Positions 9,098-21,026 of a DNA stretch of 64,000 nucleotides are shown one piece after another. Source of the stretch: Pseudomonas sp. Root562. Its GTDB lineage: Bacteria; Pseudomonadota; Gammaproteobacteria; Pseudomonadales; Pseudomonadaceae. The notes below the pieces were generated by a model, which saw only the letters and a list, made by a program, of their open reading frames with translations, was not told the origin of the DNA and made no database searches. The stretch lies in contig NZ_LMGK01000020.1 of NCBI RefSeq assembly GCF_001427125.1, forward strand, positions 189,263 to 253,262. Direction: 5' to 3'. Every line of letters starts with the position of its first letter. Position 1 is the first letter of the stretch. The position numbers and the translations under genes are program-made.

Positions 9098-9297
9098 TGT
9101 GGTTCTGACCTCAGGGTTGAGTGTGCCGGCAGAATTAAATGAAAACGCCTGTCTTTTTTATTGTTGAGCACTGCGAAATCACCTTGTCCCTGTAGGCGAT
9201 TGCGGTCAGATGAGTCCTGTTGATCCACCAGGCTCATGGCACCCCACTGCTGTTCGACTGACAGTCACCAGGGCTGAGGTACATAAAAACAATGACT

Positions 9298-9322
9298 GAT
9301 AAATAAATGAAATCGATTTATC
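9298..9322. promoter_or_regulatory. LysR-type operator dyad between transporter and regulator
   Basis: The dyad is GATAAAT - 11 bases - ATTTATC, perfect in both arms, giving the T-N11-A form of LysR binding sites. It lies 41 bp before the LysR gene and about 200 bp before the divergent transporter gene. Confidence 0.5.
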
Positions 9323-9362
9323 GTATTTCCAAAATAAGCTCAGCTTGTTAATGGAGATTCCC

Positions 9363-10235
9363 ATGTCGGTTTCCCACGCCCAACTCAAAGCCTTCCATGC
9401 CGTGGCCGTGCACGGAAGCTTTACCAAAGCCGCCGAGCGGCTCTTTCTCACGCAACCGGCGATTTCCGACCAGGTGCGCAAGCTCGAAGAACGCTACGGC
9501 GTGTTGCTGTTCCATCGCAACAAGCGCTCGGTACGCCTGACTGATCTGGGCGAGCGTTTGCTCGGCGTCACGCAAAAGTTGTTCGTGATCGAAGCCGAGG
9601 CCCAGGAGCTGTTGCAGGATTCCCAGGCCTTGCAGACCGGCAGCCTGATTCTGGCGGTGGACGCGCCTGTGCATGTGTTGCCGCAAATCGCCAGGTTTTG
9701 CGAGCGTTACCCGGGCATCAGCGTGAAGATCGAAACCGGCAACACCGATGAATCACTCTTCCGGCTCTTCAACTATCAAGCCGATCTGGCATTGCTGGGA
9801 CGCGATGTCAGCGATGAGCGCCTGCTCTCGTTGCCCCTGCGCAACGACCCGATGGTGGCGTTCGTATCACGCCATCATCCATGGGCCGACCGCGAGTCCA
9901 TCACCCTCTCGGACCTTGACGACACGCCGTTGGTGCTGCGGGAAATCGGCTCGGTCACCCGTCAGACCCTGGAAGAAGAAATGGCCGGCGCAGGGTTGCG
10001 CATCCGCCCGGCGATTCAGGTCGAAGGCCGCGAAGCCGCACGGGAGGCGGTGGTGGTCGGGATCGGTGTGGGCGTGGTTTCGGCGGCCGAGTTCGGTGCG
10101 GACTCGAGGGTTTGCGCACTGCCGATCACCGATTGCAAGCGGCGGTTGACCGAAACGTTGGTGTGTTTGCGCGAGCAGAGTTCGCGGCGGGTGGTGGCGA
10201 CTTTTCTGGAAATGGTGCGCGATAGTCTTGTTTAG
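9363..10235 (+). CDS. LysR-family transcriptional regulator (phosphonate cluster, regulator 1)
   Basis: The protein has 290 residues starting at the ATG preceded by GGAG (spacing about 6). The winged HTH is in residues 1-62 (QLKAFHAVAVHGSFTKAAER, then LTQPAISDQVRKLEERYG). An effector-binding domain follows from about residue 90 (GSLILAVDAP, ALLGRDVSDERL). It is divergent from the OPA transporter and probably controls it together with its own gene. It is about 35-40% similar by eye to the second LysR at 10354-11217, so the two may be an ancient duplication that divides control of uptake and breakdown. Confidence 0.85.
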   Translation: MSVSHAQLKAFHAVAVHGSFTKAAERLFLTQPAISDQVRKLEERYGVLLFHRNKRSVRLTDLGERLLGVTQKLFVIEAEAQELLQDSQALQTGSLILAVDAPVHVLPQIARFCERYPGISVKIETGNTDESLFRLFNYQADLALLGRDVSDERLLSLPLRNDPMVAFVSRHHPWADRESITLSDLDDTPLVLREIGSVTRQTLEEEMAGAGLRIRPAIQVEGREAAREAVVVGIGVGVVSAAEFGADSRVCALPITDCKRRLTETLVCLREQSSRRVVATFLEMVRDSLV

Positions 10236-10248
10236 GCAGGGCCGACCT

Positions 10249-10340
10249 CATCGCTGGCAAGCCAGCTCCCACAGGGATTTGTGTTGACCACTAATCTTGT
10301 GGACGACACAAAACCTGTGGGAGCTGGCTTGCCAGCGATG
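10249..10340. repeat. REPIN: two inverted REP copies between convergent lysR genes
   Basis: The left arm is CATCGCTGGCAAGCCAGCTC followed by CCACAGGG. The right arm is its near-exact reverse complement ending at 10340. The arms are about 27 bp each with about 37 bp between. The element sits between two convergent genes and could terminate both transcripts. Confidence 0.85.
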
Positions 10341-10353
10341 GGCGCACCTCGGT

Positions 10354-11217
10354 CTACCCCCCAGGCGCCAACTCGAAAAACGCCTGAATCAAACGCAAAT
10401 CCCGCCGCCGCTCCATGCACCCCATCATGTGCCGGTTCACCAATCCTTCGCCAATGATCGGTACCGCCGCCACCCGCGGATCATGGCTGACCTCCACCGA
10501 CGACACCACGCCGACCCCCAACTGCGCCGCAACCGCCTCGGTCACCGCTTCGCGACTGTCCAGCTCCAGCAGCACCCTTGGGTTGACCCTGGCCTGGGTG
10601 CACGCCTCATCGAACGTGCGCCGGGTAATCGAACTCGGCTCACGCAACACCATGATCACTTGATCCAGTTCCTTGAGCGGCACGCCTTGGGTTCGATGCG
10701 CCCACGGGTGCCCATCGGGCACCAATGCACAGATGCGTGATTCGCTCAGGGCTTGCAGATGCAGGCCCTTGCGCGGCTCGACCTCGGTCAGCACCGCCAC
10801 GTCGGCATGTTCGGACAATAGCGCCGCCAACGTTTCCTGAGCATTGCCCAGGCGCAAATTCACGGTGATCCCCGGATAACGCGCACGCAGGCTGGCAAGC
10901 ATCGGCATGACCATGTGCGGGCCGTCCGCCGCCACTTCCAGACGCCCGGTCAGCAACTGCCGGTTGGCCTCCAGCATCACCTGCGCCTCGTCCGCCAGGC
11001 CAAACATCGCCCGGGTAATCGCCGCCAGTTTGGTGCCCTCTTCGGTCAGCTCCACCCGTCGTGCGGTACGGCGCAGCAGCGTGATCTGGTAATGCTCCTC
11101 CAGCGCCTTGATATGGCCGGTCACCGCCGGCTGGCTGATGAACAGGCGCGCTGCCGCTCTGGTAAAGCTGCCCTCTCGGGCCACGGCATCGAAGGCGCGA
11201 AGCTGGAACAGGTTCAT
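10354..11217 (-). CDS. LysR-family transcriptional regulator divergent from phnW (regulator 2)
   Basis: The 287-residue protein has an N-terminal HTH (NLFQLRAFDAVAREGSFTRA, FISQPAVTGHIKALEEHYQ) and a substrate-sensing domain with GRLEVAADGPHMVMPM and GVGVVSSVEV. It is divergent from phnW across 109 bp that contain a LysR-type dyad, the usual layout of a LysR activator of aminoethylphosphonate breakdown genes in pseudomonads lacking PhnR of other types. The likely inducer is 2-aminoethylphosphonate or phosphonoacetaldehyde (inference). Confidence 0.85.
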   Translation of the reverse strand: MNLFQLRAFDAVAREGSFTRAAARLFISQPAVTGHIKALEEHYQITLLRRTARRVELTEEGTKLAAITRAMFGLADEAQVMLEANRQLLTGRLEVAADGPHMVMPMLASLRARYPGITVNLRLGNAQETLAALLSEHADVAVLTEVEPRKGLHLQALSESRICALVPDGHPWAHRTQGVPLKELDQVIMVLREPSSITRRTFDEACTQARVNPRVLLELDSREAVTEAVAAQLGVGVVSSVEVSHDPRVAAVPIIGEGLVNRHMMGCMERRRDLRLIQAFFELAPGG

Positions 11218-11252
11218 GAATAACTCTCACTGATGGCTGGCATAACAACAAA

Positions 11253-11279
11253 CAATTTGATTGATAGTCCGGCAAATTG
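11253..11279. promoter_or_regulatory. LysR-type operator dyad upstream of phnW
   Basis: The dyad is CAATTTG - 13 bases - CAAATTG, in the divergent lysR-phnW intergenic region, with the downstream arm running on into GCAATTT. It is a candidate site for the LysR regulator at 10354-11217. Confidence 0.45.
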
Positions 11280-11326
11280 CAATTTAGGCACCAACGCTTC
11301 ATCCCATCGAATGCGAGGACACGAGA

Positions 11327-12436
11327 ATGAGTATTGCCGCCCCTATCCTGCTCACCCCTGGCCCGTTGACCACGTCGGCCCGCACCCGCCAGGCAATGAT
11401 GGTTGACTGGGGTTCATGGGATGACCGCTTCAACCAACTGACCGCCAGCCTCTGCGAGCAACTGCTGGCGATCATCAACGGCGCCGCCACTCACCACTGC
11501 GTGCCACTGCAAGGCAGCGGCACTTTTGCCGTCGAAGCGGCAATCGGCACCCTGGTGCCTCGCGATGGCAAGGTTCTGGTGCTGATCAACGGCGCCTACG
11601 GCAAACGCCTGGCGAAAATTTGCGAAGTGCTCGGCCGCTCGTTCAGCACCTTCGAAACCGCCGAAGACGAACCGACCACTGCCGCCGACGTCGACCGTCT
11701 GCTGCGGGCCGATGCCGGTATCACCCACGTTGCACTGATCCACTGCGAAACCAGCACCGGCATCCTCAACCCGCTGCCCGAAATCGCCCAGGTCATCGCG
11801 CAACACGGCAAACGTCTGATCATCGACGCCATGAGTTCCTTCGGCGCCTTGCCGGTCGACGCTCAACAGATCCCGTTCGATGCACTGATCGCCGCCTCGG
11901 GCAAATGCCTGGAAGGCGTGCCGGGCATGGGCTTCGTCTTCGCTCGCAAAGAATCCCTGGCCAGTGCCGCCGGCAACTCGCATTCGCTGGCGATGGACCT
12001 GTATGACCAGCACACCTACATGACCAAGACCGGCCAATGGCGCTTCACCCCGCCGACTCACGTGGTCGCCGCCTTGCATGAGGCCCTGCTGCAATACAAC
12101 GAAGAAGGCGGCCTGCCGGCCCGACACGAGCGCTACGCCGCCAACTGCCAGGCATTGATGCAAGAGATGAGCAAGCTGGGGCTGCGCAGTTTCCTGCCAG
12201 CGGCGATCCAGGCGCCGATCATCGCCACCTTCCACGCGCCGAAAGATCCACGCTACCAGTTCAAGGAATTCTACGAACGGGTCAAGGCCAAGGGCTACAT
12301 CCTCTACCCGGGCAAACTGACTCAGGTCGAAACCTTCCGCGTTGGCTGTATTGGCCATGTTCAGCCGGCCGAAATGCGCGAAGCCGTGGCCGCGATTGGC
12401 GAAGTGCTGCGTGAGATGGAAGTGTTGGAGATTTAA
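11327..12436 (+). CDS. phnW: 2-aminoethylphosphonate--pyruvate transaminase
   Basis: The enzyme has 369 residues, the usual length. It transfers the amino group of 2-aminoethylphosphonate to pyruvate, giving phosphonoacetaldehyde and alanine. It is a fold-type I PLP enzyme: the N-terminus [52 protein letters not shown] and the PLP-lysine segment [15 protein letters not shown] are all PhnW signatures. An RBS (GAGGACACGAGA) precedes the ATG. It is followed after 142 bp, containing a REP element, by phnX, which consumes its product. Confidence 0.95.
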   Translation: MSIAAPILLTPGPLTTSARTRQAMMVDWGSWDDRFNQLTASLCEQLLAIINGAATHHCVPLQGSGTFAVEAAIGTLVPRDGKVLVLINGAYGKRLAKICEVLGRSFSTFETAEDEPTTAADVDRLLRADAGITHVALIHCETSTGILNPLPEIAQVIAQHGKRLIIDAMSSFGALPVDAQQIPFDALIAASGKCLEGVPGMGFVFARKESLASAAGNSHSLAMDLYDQHTYMTKTGQWRFTPPTHVVAALHEALLQYNEEGGLPARHERYAANCQALMQEMSKLGLRSFLPAAIQAPIIATFHAPKDPRYQFKEFYERVKAKGYILYPGKLTQVETFRVGCIGHVQPAEMREAVAAIGEVLREMEVLEI

Positions 12437-12451
12437 GTCACACCACATTCC

Positions 12452-12480
12452 CCTGTGGGAGCGGGCTTGCCCGCGATTGC
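12452..12480. repeat. Single REP element in the phnW-phnX gap
   Basis: CCTGTGGGAGCGGGCTTGCC followed by CGCGATTGC is a standard Pseudomonas REP. Its stem in the transcript may separate phnW and phnX expression levels. Confidence 0.8.
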
Positions 12481-12578
12481 GGCCTGACATTCACCACTGA
12501 TGTCGACTGACACACCGCCATCGCGATCAGGCTCACTCCTGCATTGAACCGTATTGCCAACTCAGGAATTTAATTGCC

Positions 12579-13406
12579 ATGAACTACACCAACCCAACCA
12601 CGCTGCAAGCCGCCATCCTCGACTGGGCCGGCACTGTCGTCGACTTCGGTTCGTTCGCGCCGACGCAGATCTTCGTCGAAGCCTTCGCCGAGTTCGATGT
12701 CCAGGTCTCCATCGAAGAAGCCCGAGGCCCGATGGGCATGGGCAAGTGGGATCACATCCGCACCCTTTGCGATCAACCGCAAGTCGCCGAGCGCTATCGC
12801 AAAGTATTTGGCCGCACACCGACTGACGATGACGTGACCGCCATCTACCAACGTTTCATGCCGCTGCAGATCGAAAAAATCGCCGAGCACTCGGCACTGA
12901 TTCCCGGCGCTCTGGACACCATTGCCAACCTGCGCCAGCAAGGGATCAAGATCGGCTCCTGCTCCGGCTATCCAAAACAAGTCATGGATAAAGTCGTCGA
13001 ACTGGCCGCCACCAACGGTTACGTCGCTGACCATGTCGTCGCCACTGACGAGGTACCGAATGGACGCCCATGGCCCGCTCAGGCGCTGGCCAACGTGATT
13101 GCCCTGGGCATCGACGATGTCGCAGCCTGCGTAAAAATCGACGACACCGTACCGGGCATTCTCGAAGGCCGTCGCGCCGGCATGTGGACCGTGGCACTGA
13201 TTTGCTCGGGCAATGCACTGGGCCTGGACTACGAAGGTTATCGCGCACTGGCCAGCGACAAACTTGCCAGCGAACGCAAGCGCATTCATGCATTGTTCGA
13301 AGGCTCACGCCCGCACTACATGATCGATACCATTACCGACTTGCCGGAAGTGATCGCCGATATCAATAAGCGTCTGGCCAACGGTGAGATGCCGCAAAAT
13401 CAATAA
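12579..13406 (+). CDS. phnX: Phosphonoacetaldehyde hydrolase (phosphonatase)
   Basis: This is a 275-residue HAD-superfamily enzyme that cleaves the C-P bond of phosphonoacetaldehyde to acetaldehyde and phosphate through a Schiff-base lysine. Visible motifs are [15 protein letters not shown] (HAD nucleophile aspartate with the W-A-G-T variant specific to PhnX), [14 protein letters not shown] (cap-domain Schiff-base lysine), [12 protein letters not shown] and [13 protein letters not shown] (metal-binding aspartates). The gene follows phnW on the same strand and is closed by a strong terminator. Confidence 0.95.
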   Translation: MNYTNPTTLQAAILDWAGTVVDFGSFAPTQIFVEAFAEFDVQVSIEEARGPMGMGKWDHIRTLCDQPQVAERYRKVFGRTPTDDDVTAIYQRFMPLQIEKIAEHSALIPGALDTIANLRQQGIKIGSCSGYPKQVMDKVVELAATNGYVADHVVATDEVPNGRPWPAQALANVIALGIDDVAACVKIDDTVPGILEGRRAGMWTVALICSGNALGLDYEGYRALASDKLASERKRIHALFEGSRPHYMIDTITDLPEVIADINKRLANGEMPQNQ

Positions 13407-13411
13407 AGAAA

Positions 13412-13447
13412 AGCCGTAGTACTCAGCAGAGTGCTACGGCTCTTTTA
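13412..13447 (+). terminator. Rho-independent terminator after phnX
   Basis: A 13-bp stem (AGCCGTAGTACTC / GAGTGCTACGGCT, one G-T pair) with loop AGCA is followed by TCTTTT. It starts 6 bases after the phnX stop. Confidence 0.9.
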
Positions 13448-13471
13448 AAACTTGAACTATTGCAATATCAA

Positions 13472-13840
13472 TTAACGTTCATCGCCACCGAGAGACATGT
13501 AACTCTCAACGTCATCCGAATCTTCAATATTCAGTGCTTGAAGTTCATCCACTGGACTCGCGGCATCTTCCACTTCCTCTTGTTCGACAGAACCTGGCTC
13601 TTCGTCAATCGCTGGTTGCCCAAGATCTTGCGTCTCGTCGATGGGCTCGGCCAGGCCGACCTGCCGCCCCGCCGCATCAATGATAACCCCATCAGGATAG
13701 AACGTCAGGCCATCAAACTCGAGTGAGCCGTCCGCATACAAAAGGGCGCCATTGTTAAACTCCCGAGTCCCGTCGGACCACAATCTTCCCCACGTGTACT
13801 CAGTTACTTCGCCACGGACTCCATTCATGATTTCGTTCAT
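13472..13840 (-). CDS. Small acidic protein of unknown function
   Basis: The product has 122 residues. The start at 13840 is preferred over the ATG two codons upstream because AAAGGA lies six bases before it. The first 65 residues contain short repeated glycine-aspartate motifs (RLWSDGTREFNNGALLYADG, then SLEFDGLTFYPDG) resembling MORN-like or beta-strand repeats. The last 55 residues are very acidic (QAIDEEPGSVEQEEVEDAA). There is no signal peptide or membrane segment. It lies alone between convergent phnX and the divergently oriented region upstream. I do not recognise the family. Confidence 0.6.
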   Translation of the reverse strand: MNEIMNGVRGEVTEYTWGRLWSDGTREFNNGALLYADGSLEFDGLTFYPDGVIIDAAGRQVGLAEPIDETQDLGQPAIDEEPGSVEQEEVEDAASPVDELQALNIEDSDDVESYMSLGGDER

Positions 13841-14030
13841 GCTCATTCCTTTGATTACAAGATTTTAACTGCCAAAAACTGTTATTCGCTTTAAATAACG
13901 GCCATGCCCGACCAATATTAATCAACGGTCTTTATCACTCAAGCATAAAACTGAAAATACAGCACAAACAGAATCGGCCTACATCTGATCGCTCATTTTC
14001 GCCAGCGTGTGGTGACTTAACCGTCCTGAC

Positions 14031-14948
14031 TCACTGAAATCCACGGCGTCCCTGCAAACCGCCTGTATGAACGAAGATCAGGCGTGCACCCTTTTTGAAT
14101 GTGCCTGCTTCGACCTGCTGCCTGAGCACCAGCAATGCCTTGCCGGTGTAAAGCGGTTCCAACGGGATTGCGCAGGCCTGCTCTGTTTGCGTGATGAATT
14201 CGAGCAGCGACGGATCGACTTTGGCGAAACCGCCACGACTGGCGTCGAGTAATTCATAAGCCGGTTCTGTGAAACCCGCCTCCTCGAGAATCACTTCAAC
14301 CTGCTGCCTCACACCATGATCGTCAGGCACCGCCAGTGCACCGTAAACCTGATGCTCCCCCGCTTCGGCCAGTACCAATCCGGCCAAGGTCGTTCCTGTC
14401 CCGCAGGCCAGCCACCAACCGTCGTAATCGCTCCAGCCCAGAGCGCTCAATTGCTTGCAGACCTGAGCCTTGAGCTGCATGCAGCCACGCGCCCCAGGCA
14501 AACCGCCGCCACCTTCCGGTACAGGTTGCAGGTCGGGATAGCGGGCTTTCCATGGCACCCAGAAATCCGCTGCATGCCGCGCCCGATAACCGCCATAACC
14601 CAGCCAGTGCAATTGCATGCCGAATGCCTGCAAGTCCCTCACCGTAGGGGTTTCCTGAGGGTGCCCACGCAACAGGCCTACGGTGCAAAAGCCAAATCGT
14701 TGGCCGGCCGCCGCCAGTGCATGCAAATGATTGGAGTGAGCCCCACCCAGGCTGATGATGCCTTTGGCGCCGGACTGTGCAGCAATGTTGAGGTGTTCGA
14801 TCAGCTTGAACCATTTGTTGCCACTGATCAGCGGATCGATCTGGTCCAGACGCAGGATCGCGACTTCGATGCCGGCTGTGGTCAGCCAGTCGAGGTGGAG
14901 GCGTTGGAGAGGGGCTTCAGGGAGCCAGTCGCTAAAGGAGAAATGCAT
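14031..14948 (-). CDS. PLP-dependent deaminase, ACC deaminase / D-cysteine desulfhydrase family
   Basis: The protein has 305 residues from the ATG at 14948 (an extra 10-residue extension is possible). This fold-type II PLP enzyme shows the lysine motif SGNKWFKL, the serine/asparagine segment LGGAHSNHLHALA, and the glycine-rich phosphate-binding loop ACGTGTTLAGLVLA. Family members deaminate 1-aminocyclopropane-1-carboxylate or desulfhydrate D-cysteine. True ACC deaminases have a longer (about 338-residue) chain and different active-site loop residues, so a D-cysteine desulfhydrase-like role is more likely. It is preceded by fadH on the same strand, separated by a stem-loop, and is probably transcribed separately. 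Confidence 0.75.
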   Translation of the reverse strand: MHFSFSDWLPEAPLQRLHLDWLTTAGIEVAILRLDQIDPLISGNKWFKLIEHLNIAAQSGAKGIISLGGAHSNHLHALAAAGQRFGFCTVGLLRGHPQETPTVRDLQAFGMQLHWLGYGGYRARHAADFWVPWKARYPDLQPVPEGGGGLPGARGCMQLKAQVCKQLSALGWSDYDGWWLACGTGTTLAGLVLAEAGEHQVYGALAVPDDHGVRQQVEVILEEAGFTEPAYELLDASRGGFAKVDPSLLEFITQTEQACAIPLEPLYTGKALLVLRQQVEAGTFKKGARLIFVHTGGLQGRRGFQ

Positions 14949-14997
14949 CGCTGCCGGTTCTGGGTAAAGAGCCAGCATTCTAGTCGCTCAAAGGCAG

Positions 14998-15021
14998 CCA
15001 TCGCGAGCAGGCTCGCGATGG
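14998..15021. terminator. Stem-loop downstream of fadH
   Basis: A perfect 10-bp stem CCATCGCGAG / CTCGCGATGG with loop CAGG lies 25 bases after the fadH stop on the minus strand. It is a probable transcript end or a short REP derivative. Confidence 0.55.
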
Positions 15022-15045
15022 CCATGGGTAGGCTAAACCTGCAAA

Positions 15046-17548
<2,503 letters not shown>

Positions 17549-18365
17549 TCAGTGGTCATTAGAAAATAAAAAGAGGTCATTTGTTTTTAAATCGGGCAAG
17601 CAAATCCGCTCTGTTTGCGACAGGCAGTAATCGGCCCAGGCCGTTAGCGCCTTCATCAAGTGGCGGGGGCCGATGATTTTCATGACCCGTTTCAAGTTGT
17701 AGGCGAGCACATCCAAGCTCATCTCCGCGCTTACCGCGGCCAGCTTTCGCGTCAGGAGGTGCGTTGCACCCACCCATTATTTGAGCGTCCCGAAGGGATG
17801 CTCAAACGTCCGATTTCGGACTCGCTTCATCTCTGGCGCTTTGCTCAGCCGAAGCTGCATTTCCTCCAATACTTCTTCATGCCCCCAGCGTCGAACTCGG
17901 CGTTCCGTGCTCGGTGTGCACTGAAATTCAACGTGCAGCCATGGCATTTCGAACTCCAATAACGATGCAACTTCAGGCCTTTTTCAACGTAGGAATAGTG
18001 CCAGATCAGCGACTCTCCAGCCGGACAAATGTATTCGTTTTTTACCAAGTCATAGATGAAGGCATCGTTATTGAAACGCCCGTCACCCTTGGCTCCAGAG
18101 GTCATCGGCTTGGGCACATAGGCGATGATACTTGCATCGTGACAAGCCAGAATTTGTTCGCTTTTGAAATAAACTCGGTCCGTCACCACCGAAAACGTTT
18201 CTGACGCTATCGGCTCGCGAGCCTGCTTGGCCATCGAGCTGAGTTGATCACGGTCGGAACCGACGTTGGTCACCTCGTACGCAACGATCAAATGGTGCTG
18301 AATATCTACCGCTGTCTGCACGTTGTAGGCCACTATTTCCGCTGTACCTTTCTTGCGTTACTTGC
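17549..18365 (-). pseudogene. Decayed IS1182-family transposase
   Basis: Three overlapping minus-strand frames together read as the C-terminal half of an IS1182 transposase. First, from about 18350, comes AYNVQTAVDIQHHLIVAYEV with the aspartate-bearing strand TNVGSDRDQL. Then from 17959 comes ERRVRRWGHEEVLEEMQLRL running into VRNRTFEHPFGTLK. Then comes MGATHLLTRKLAAVSAEMSL and VLAYNLKRVMKIIG. The sequence crosses at least two frameshifts and lacks the N-terminal half, so it cannot be functional. No terminal inverted repeats were found. It marks past insertion beside an equally broken MFS gene. Confidence 0.85.
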
Positions 18366-18499
18366 CGGAGTACCGACACGTTACACCTCGTGCAATCAAC
18401 ACGAAAAATCTGGTGGGAGGGTTTCTTATTCATTTCAAAAATTCAGCATTGCGTCTGCTCCAGGGCCCATTCTTTCTCAGCCAGCAGACAGTCAACCTG

Positions 18500-18905
18500 T
18501 TGTCTTTTGTATAGCTCGGCCAAAATTGGCTCTTTGGCAGACCGAGTCGGTCGACCAAAAGTGTTCTGGAAGATCATTCTCCTGACATTGATTGGCGTGG
18601 TGCTCACCCTAGTGAACAACCTCTACTCCTTCGTCATTGGCACAACTGACTTTCACCTTCGGTTTTTTTGGCTCTTATGCCATTGCCAGCAGTTGGATTG
18701 GGCGATGTGCGAAGACTGCAAAAGGACAAGCAACTTCCCTTTATCAAATTTTCTTCTATGCAGGTGCCAGTCCGGTGGGTACTTGGGAAGGAGCTTTTGG
18801 CAGCATGCTCACTGGCTGGGTGTGGGGCTGTTCATCGCTGGCCTGCTGACTGTTTTCCTTCTGTTCTCACTGAAACTCGCTCAAGAGGCGGCCCGCCAAA
18901 CCTGA
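18500..18905 (+). pseudogene. Truncated, frameshifted MFS transporter remnant
   Basis: One frame reads IGSLADRVGRPKVFWK and LLTLIGVVLTLVNNLYSFVIG. Near 18640 the similarity jumps to the next frame (TFTFGFFGSYAIASSWIGR, KGQATSLYQIFFYAGAS) and near 18785 returns to the first (FWQHAHWLGVGLFIAGLLTV). This order matches the C-terminal half of YnfM/CmlA-like major facilitators, where KGQAsSLY and the FW-x-H motif are typical. The N-terminal half is missing. It abuts the transposase remnant, which probably truncated it. Confidence 0.75.
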
Positions 18906-18919
18906 CGCTCAACCCACAA

Positions 18920-19372
18920 TCACAAAGGAAGAGGCCTGTCCTGAACGACCCGTTTCATAACCAGCGTCGAGGTCAGACGTTGCACGTTGGGAAGCGTCGA
19001 AAGACTCTCATCGTAGAGCCTTTGAAACGCAGGCAGATCCTGAGTGATGACGTGCAACAGGTAATCGGGTTCGCCAAATAATCGTTGAGCGTCGACCACT
19101 TGAGGGATATCAACAAGTGCTCTCTCGAATGCCTCGACCGCTTGCATGTCACCTTCACGCAACGTGGCAAATACCATGGCGGAAAAGTTAAGGCCTAATG
19201 CGCCTGGATCAAGCTGTGCTCGATAGCCAAGCAGCACACCCGACTCCTCCAGTGCGCGTACCCGTCGATGGCAAGGGGAAAGGCTTAACCCAACGCGCTC
19301 GGCGAGTTCGGTGACTGAAAGGCGACCGTCCTTTTGCAGTTCAGAAAGAATCTTGCGATCAATCCTGTCCAT
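18920..19372 (-). CDS. Lrp/AsnC-family transcriptional regulator
   Basis: The protein has 150 residues. The HTH is at residues 4-60 (DRIDRKILSELQKDGRLSVT, VGLSLSPCHRRVRALEESGV), followed by the RAM amino-acid-binding domain (DVIPQVVDAQRLFGEPDYLL-like VDIPQVVDAQRLFGEPDYLL). It is divergent from a LysE-family exporter gene 147 bp away, the classic arrangement of an amino-acid-sensing regulator and the exporter it induces. Confidence 0.9.
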   Translation of the reverse strand: MDRIDRKILSELQKDGRLSVTELAERVGLSLSPCHRRVRALEESGVLLGYRAQLDPGALGLNFSAMVFATLREGDMQAVEAFERALVDIPQVVDAQRLFGEPDYLLHVITQDLPAFQRLYDESLSTLPNVQRLTSTLVMKRVVQDRPLPL

Positions 19373-19519
19373 TTAGAAAAATCTCCCCACTAATAGCGAC
19401 TAGCTGATTATCTTTGGAAGTAAATTCTAACAAGAATTCATTATTCTTCCTTGCACCAATAATTACCGGAGCGGGACGATGCAGTACGCGGGATGTCAGC
19501 AGCAGGGGTGGATAGCACC

Positions 19520-20137
19520 ATGACCTTGAGCGTTTTCGTTGCCTTTTGGGCAGTGTCGATTTTATTCGTCATAACCCCGGGCGCAGATTGGGCCTATGCA
19601 ATTTCGGCAGGCCTAAAGGGCCGAGTGGTCATACCCGCCGTGGGTGGGCTGTTGTCCGGCCATTTGATCGCAACCATGATTGTTGCCGGCGGTGTCGGCA
19701 CGCTGGTGGCCAACCACCCCACTACCTTGACCGTACTGACCGTTGCCGGGGCGGGCTATCTACTTTGGCTGGGCCTGAATATGCTTGCGCACCCCGCTAC
19801 ACCACACTCTGATGAAGTTCAGACATCGGGATCCTGGACGCGCTGGGCGATCAAGGGGCTTTGCGTGAGCGGGCTGAATCCGAAGGTGTTCCTGCTGTTC
19901 CTGGCGCTTTTACCGCAATTCACCGACGCCACCGCTGCCTGGCCTGTGCCGATGCAAATGATTGCGCTGGGGCTCATCCACACCTTCAGTTGCGGCGTGA
20001 TCTATCTGCTGGTCGGATTTGGCTCGCAGGTGGTACTGCGGGCACGTCCAGCTGCAGCTCAATTCGTCAGTCGTTTTTCCGGCGCGGCCATGATCATCAT
20101 CGCAGTCATTCTGCTCAGCGAGCAGATGTTCAGTTAA
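19520..20137 (+). CDS. LysE/RhtB-family amino-acid exporter
   Basis: The protein has 205 residues from the ATG at 19520, which follows AGGGGTGG; an ATG at 19493 is an alternative. There are five or six membrane helices. The family motif is seen at residues 17-30 ([13 protein letters not shown]), along with [13 protein letters not shown] and [17 protein letters not shown]. It exports amino acids or similar compounds to relieve toxicity and is probably activated by the divergent Lrp protein. Twenty-five bases downstream begins a second panB, which may be co-transcribed. Confidence 0.88.
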   Translation: MTLSVFVAFWAVSILFVITPGADWAYAISAGLKGRVVIPAVGGLLSGHLIATMIVAGGVGTLVANHPTTLTVLTVAGAGYLLWLGLNMLAHPATPHSDEVQTSGSWTRWAIKGLCVSGLNPKVFLLFLALLPQFTDATAAWPVPMQMIALGLIHTFSCGVIYLLVGFGSQVVLRARPAAAQFVSRFSGAAMIIIAVILLSEQMFS

Positions 20138-20162
20138 TCCAATTTTTCCGCGAGACCACATC

Positions 20163-21026
20163 ATGAGCGATCAGCCTTCGCCGTATGGCAACGCCCAACC
20201 GGCGACCCGAGTGCGAATTCCGCACCTGAAACAAATGAAAATGGAGGGCCAGAAATGGGCGATGCTCACTGCGTATGACATGTACACCGCAGCCATTTTC
20301 GAGGAAGCGGGAATACCCGTCCTGTTAGTCGGCGACTCTGCATCCAACAATGTCTACGGTAATGAATCCACGCTATCGATCACCGTTGACGAAATGATCC
20401 CTCTGATTCGTGCGGTCAGCCGTTCGACCCGACGGGCACTGGTGATCGCCGATCTTCCATTCGGCTCCTATCAGGCATCTGCGGAACAGTGCTTCCATAC
20501 AGCGGTGCGCTTCATGAAAGAAGGCGGTGCGCATGCGGTCAAACTTGAGGGCGGGATCGAAATGCTGCCGCAGGTCGAGAAGCTCGTGAACTCAGGCATG
20601 CCGGTCATGGCGCACATTGGCTTTACCCCTCAGATGGAACATCAGCTGGGCGGTTACCGCGTCCAGGGCCGAGGCGAAGATGCGCAGCGCCTGATTGATA
20701 GTGCCAAAGCGCTTGAGGCCGCTGGTGCCTTTGCTGTTCTGATTGAGATGGTGCCTGGTGACGTCGGTCGAGCGATCACGGAAGCCATTTCAATTCCGAC
20801 TGTCGGGATTGGCGCGGGTAAGCATTGCGATGCCCAGGTGCTGGTCTGGCAGGACATGGCCGGACTGCGCGGCGGCCGTCTGCCGCGATTCGTCAAACAG
20901 TACGCAGATCTTCGATCAGTACTTCACTCGGCAGCGAGGGACTTTGCGCTTGAGGTGAATGCTGGAACATTTCCAGGCCCTGAACATACTTTTCAGGCCC
21001 TGCCCTCACCGTCCAGGGAGTTGTGA
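20163..21026 (+). CDS. panB: 3-methyl-2-oxobutanoate hydroxymethyltransferase, accessory copy resembling the actinobacterial type
   Basis: This 287-residue TIM-barrel enzyme transfers a hydroxymethyl group from methylene-tetrahydrofolate to 2-oxoisovalerate to make ketopantoate. Metal ligands lie in [15 protein letters not shown] and VKLEGG; the catalytic glutamate is in IEMVPGDV. Segments such as [25 protein letters not shown] and [12 protein letters not shown] resemble the mycobacterial/actinobacterial PanB more than the Pseudomonas housekeeping enzyme as I remember them. No panC follows; instead a MaoC hydratase overlaps its stop. It may act on another 2-oxoacid (inference). Confidence 0.85.
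   Translation: MSDQPSPYGNAQPATRVRIPHLKQMKMEGQKWAMLTAYDMYTAAIFEEAGIPVLLVGDSASNNVYGNESTLSITVDEMIPLIRAVSRSTRRALVIADLPFGSYQASAEQCFHTAVRFMKEGGAHAVKLEGGIEMLPQVEKLVNSGMPVMAHIGFTPQMEHQLGGYRVQGRGEDAQRLIDSAKALEAAGAFAVLIEMVPGDVGRAITEAISIPTVGIGAGKHCDAQVLVWQDMAGLRGGRLPRFVKQYADLRSVLHSAARDFALEVNAGTFPGPEHTFQALPSPSREL

Noticed and set aside
11414..12490. A 358-codon minus-strand frame across phnW
   Set aside because: Antisense shadow of PhnW; no recognisable domain.
14031..14948. Calling the PLP enzyme a true ACC deaminase
   Set aside because: The chain is shorter than AcdS and the motifs fit the broader D-cysteine desulfhydrase group equally well or better.
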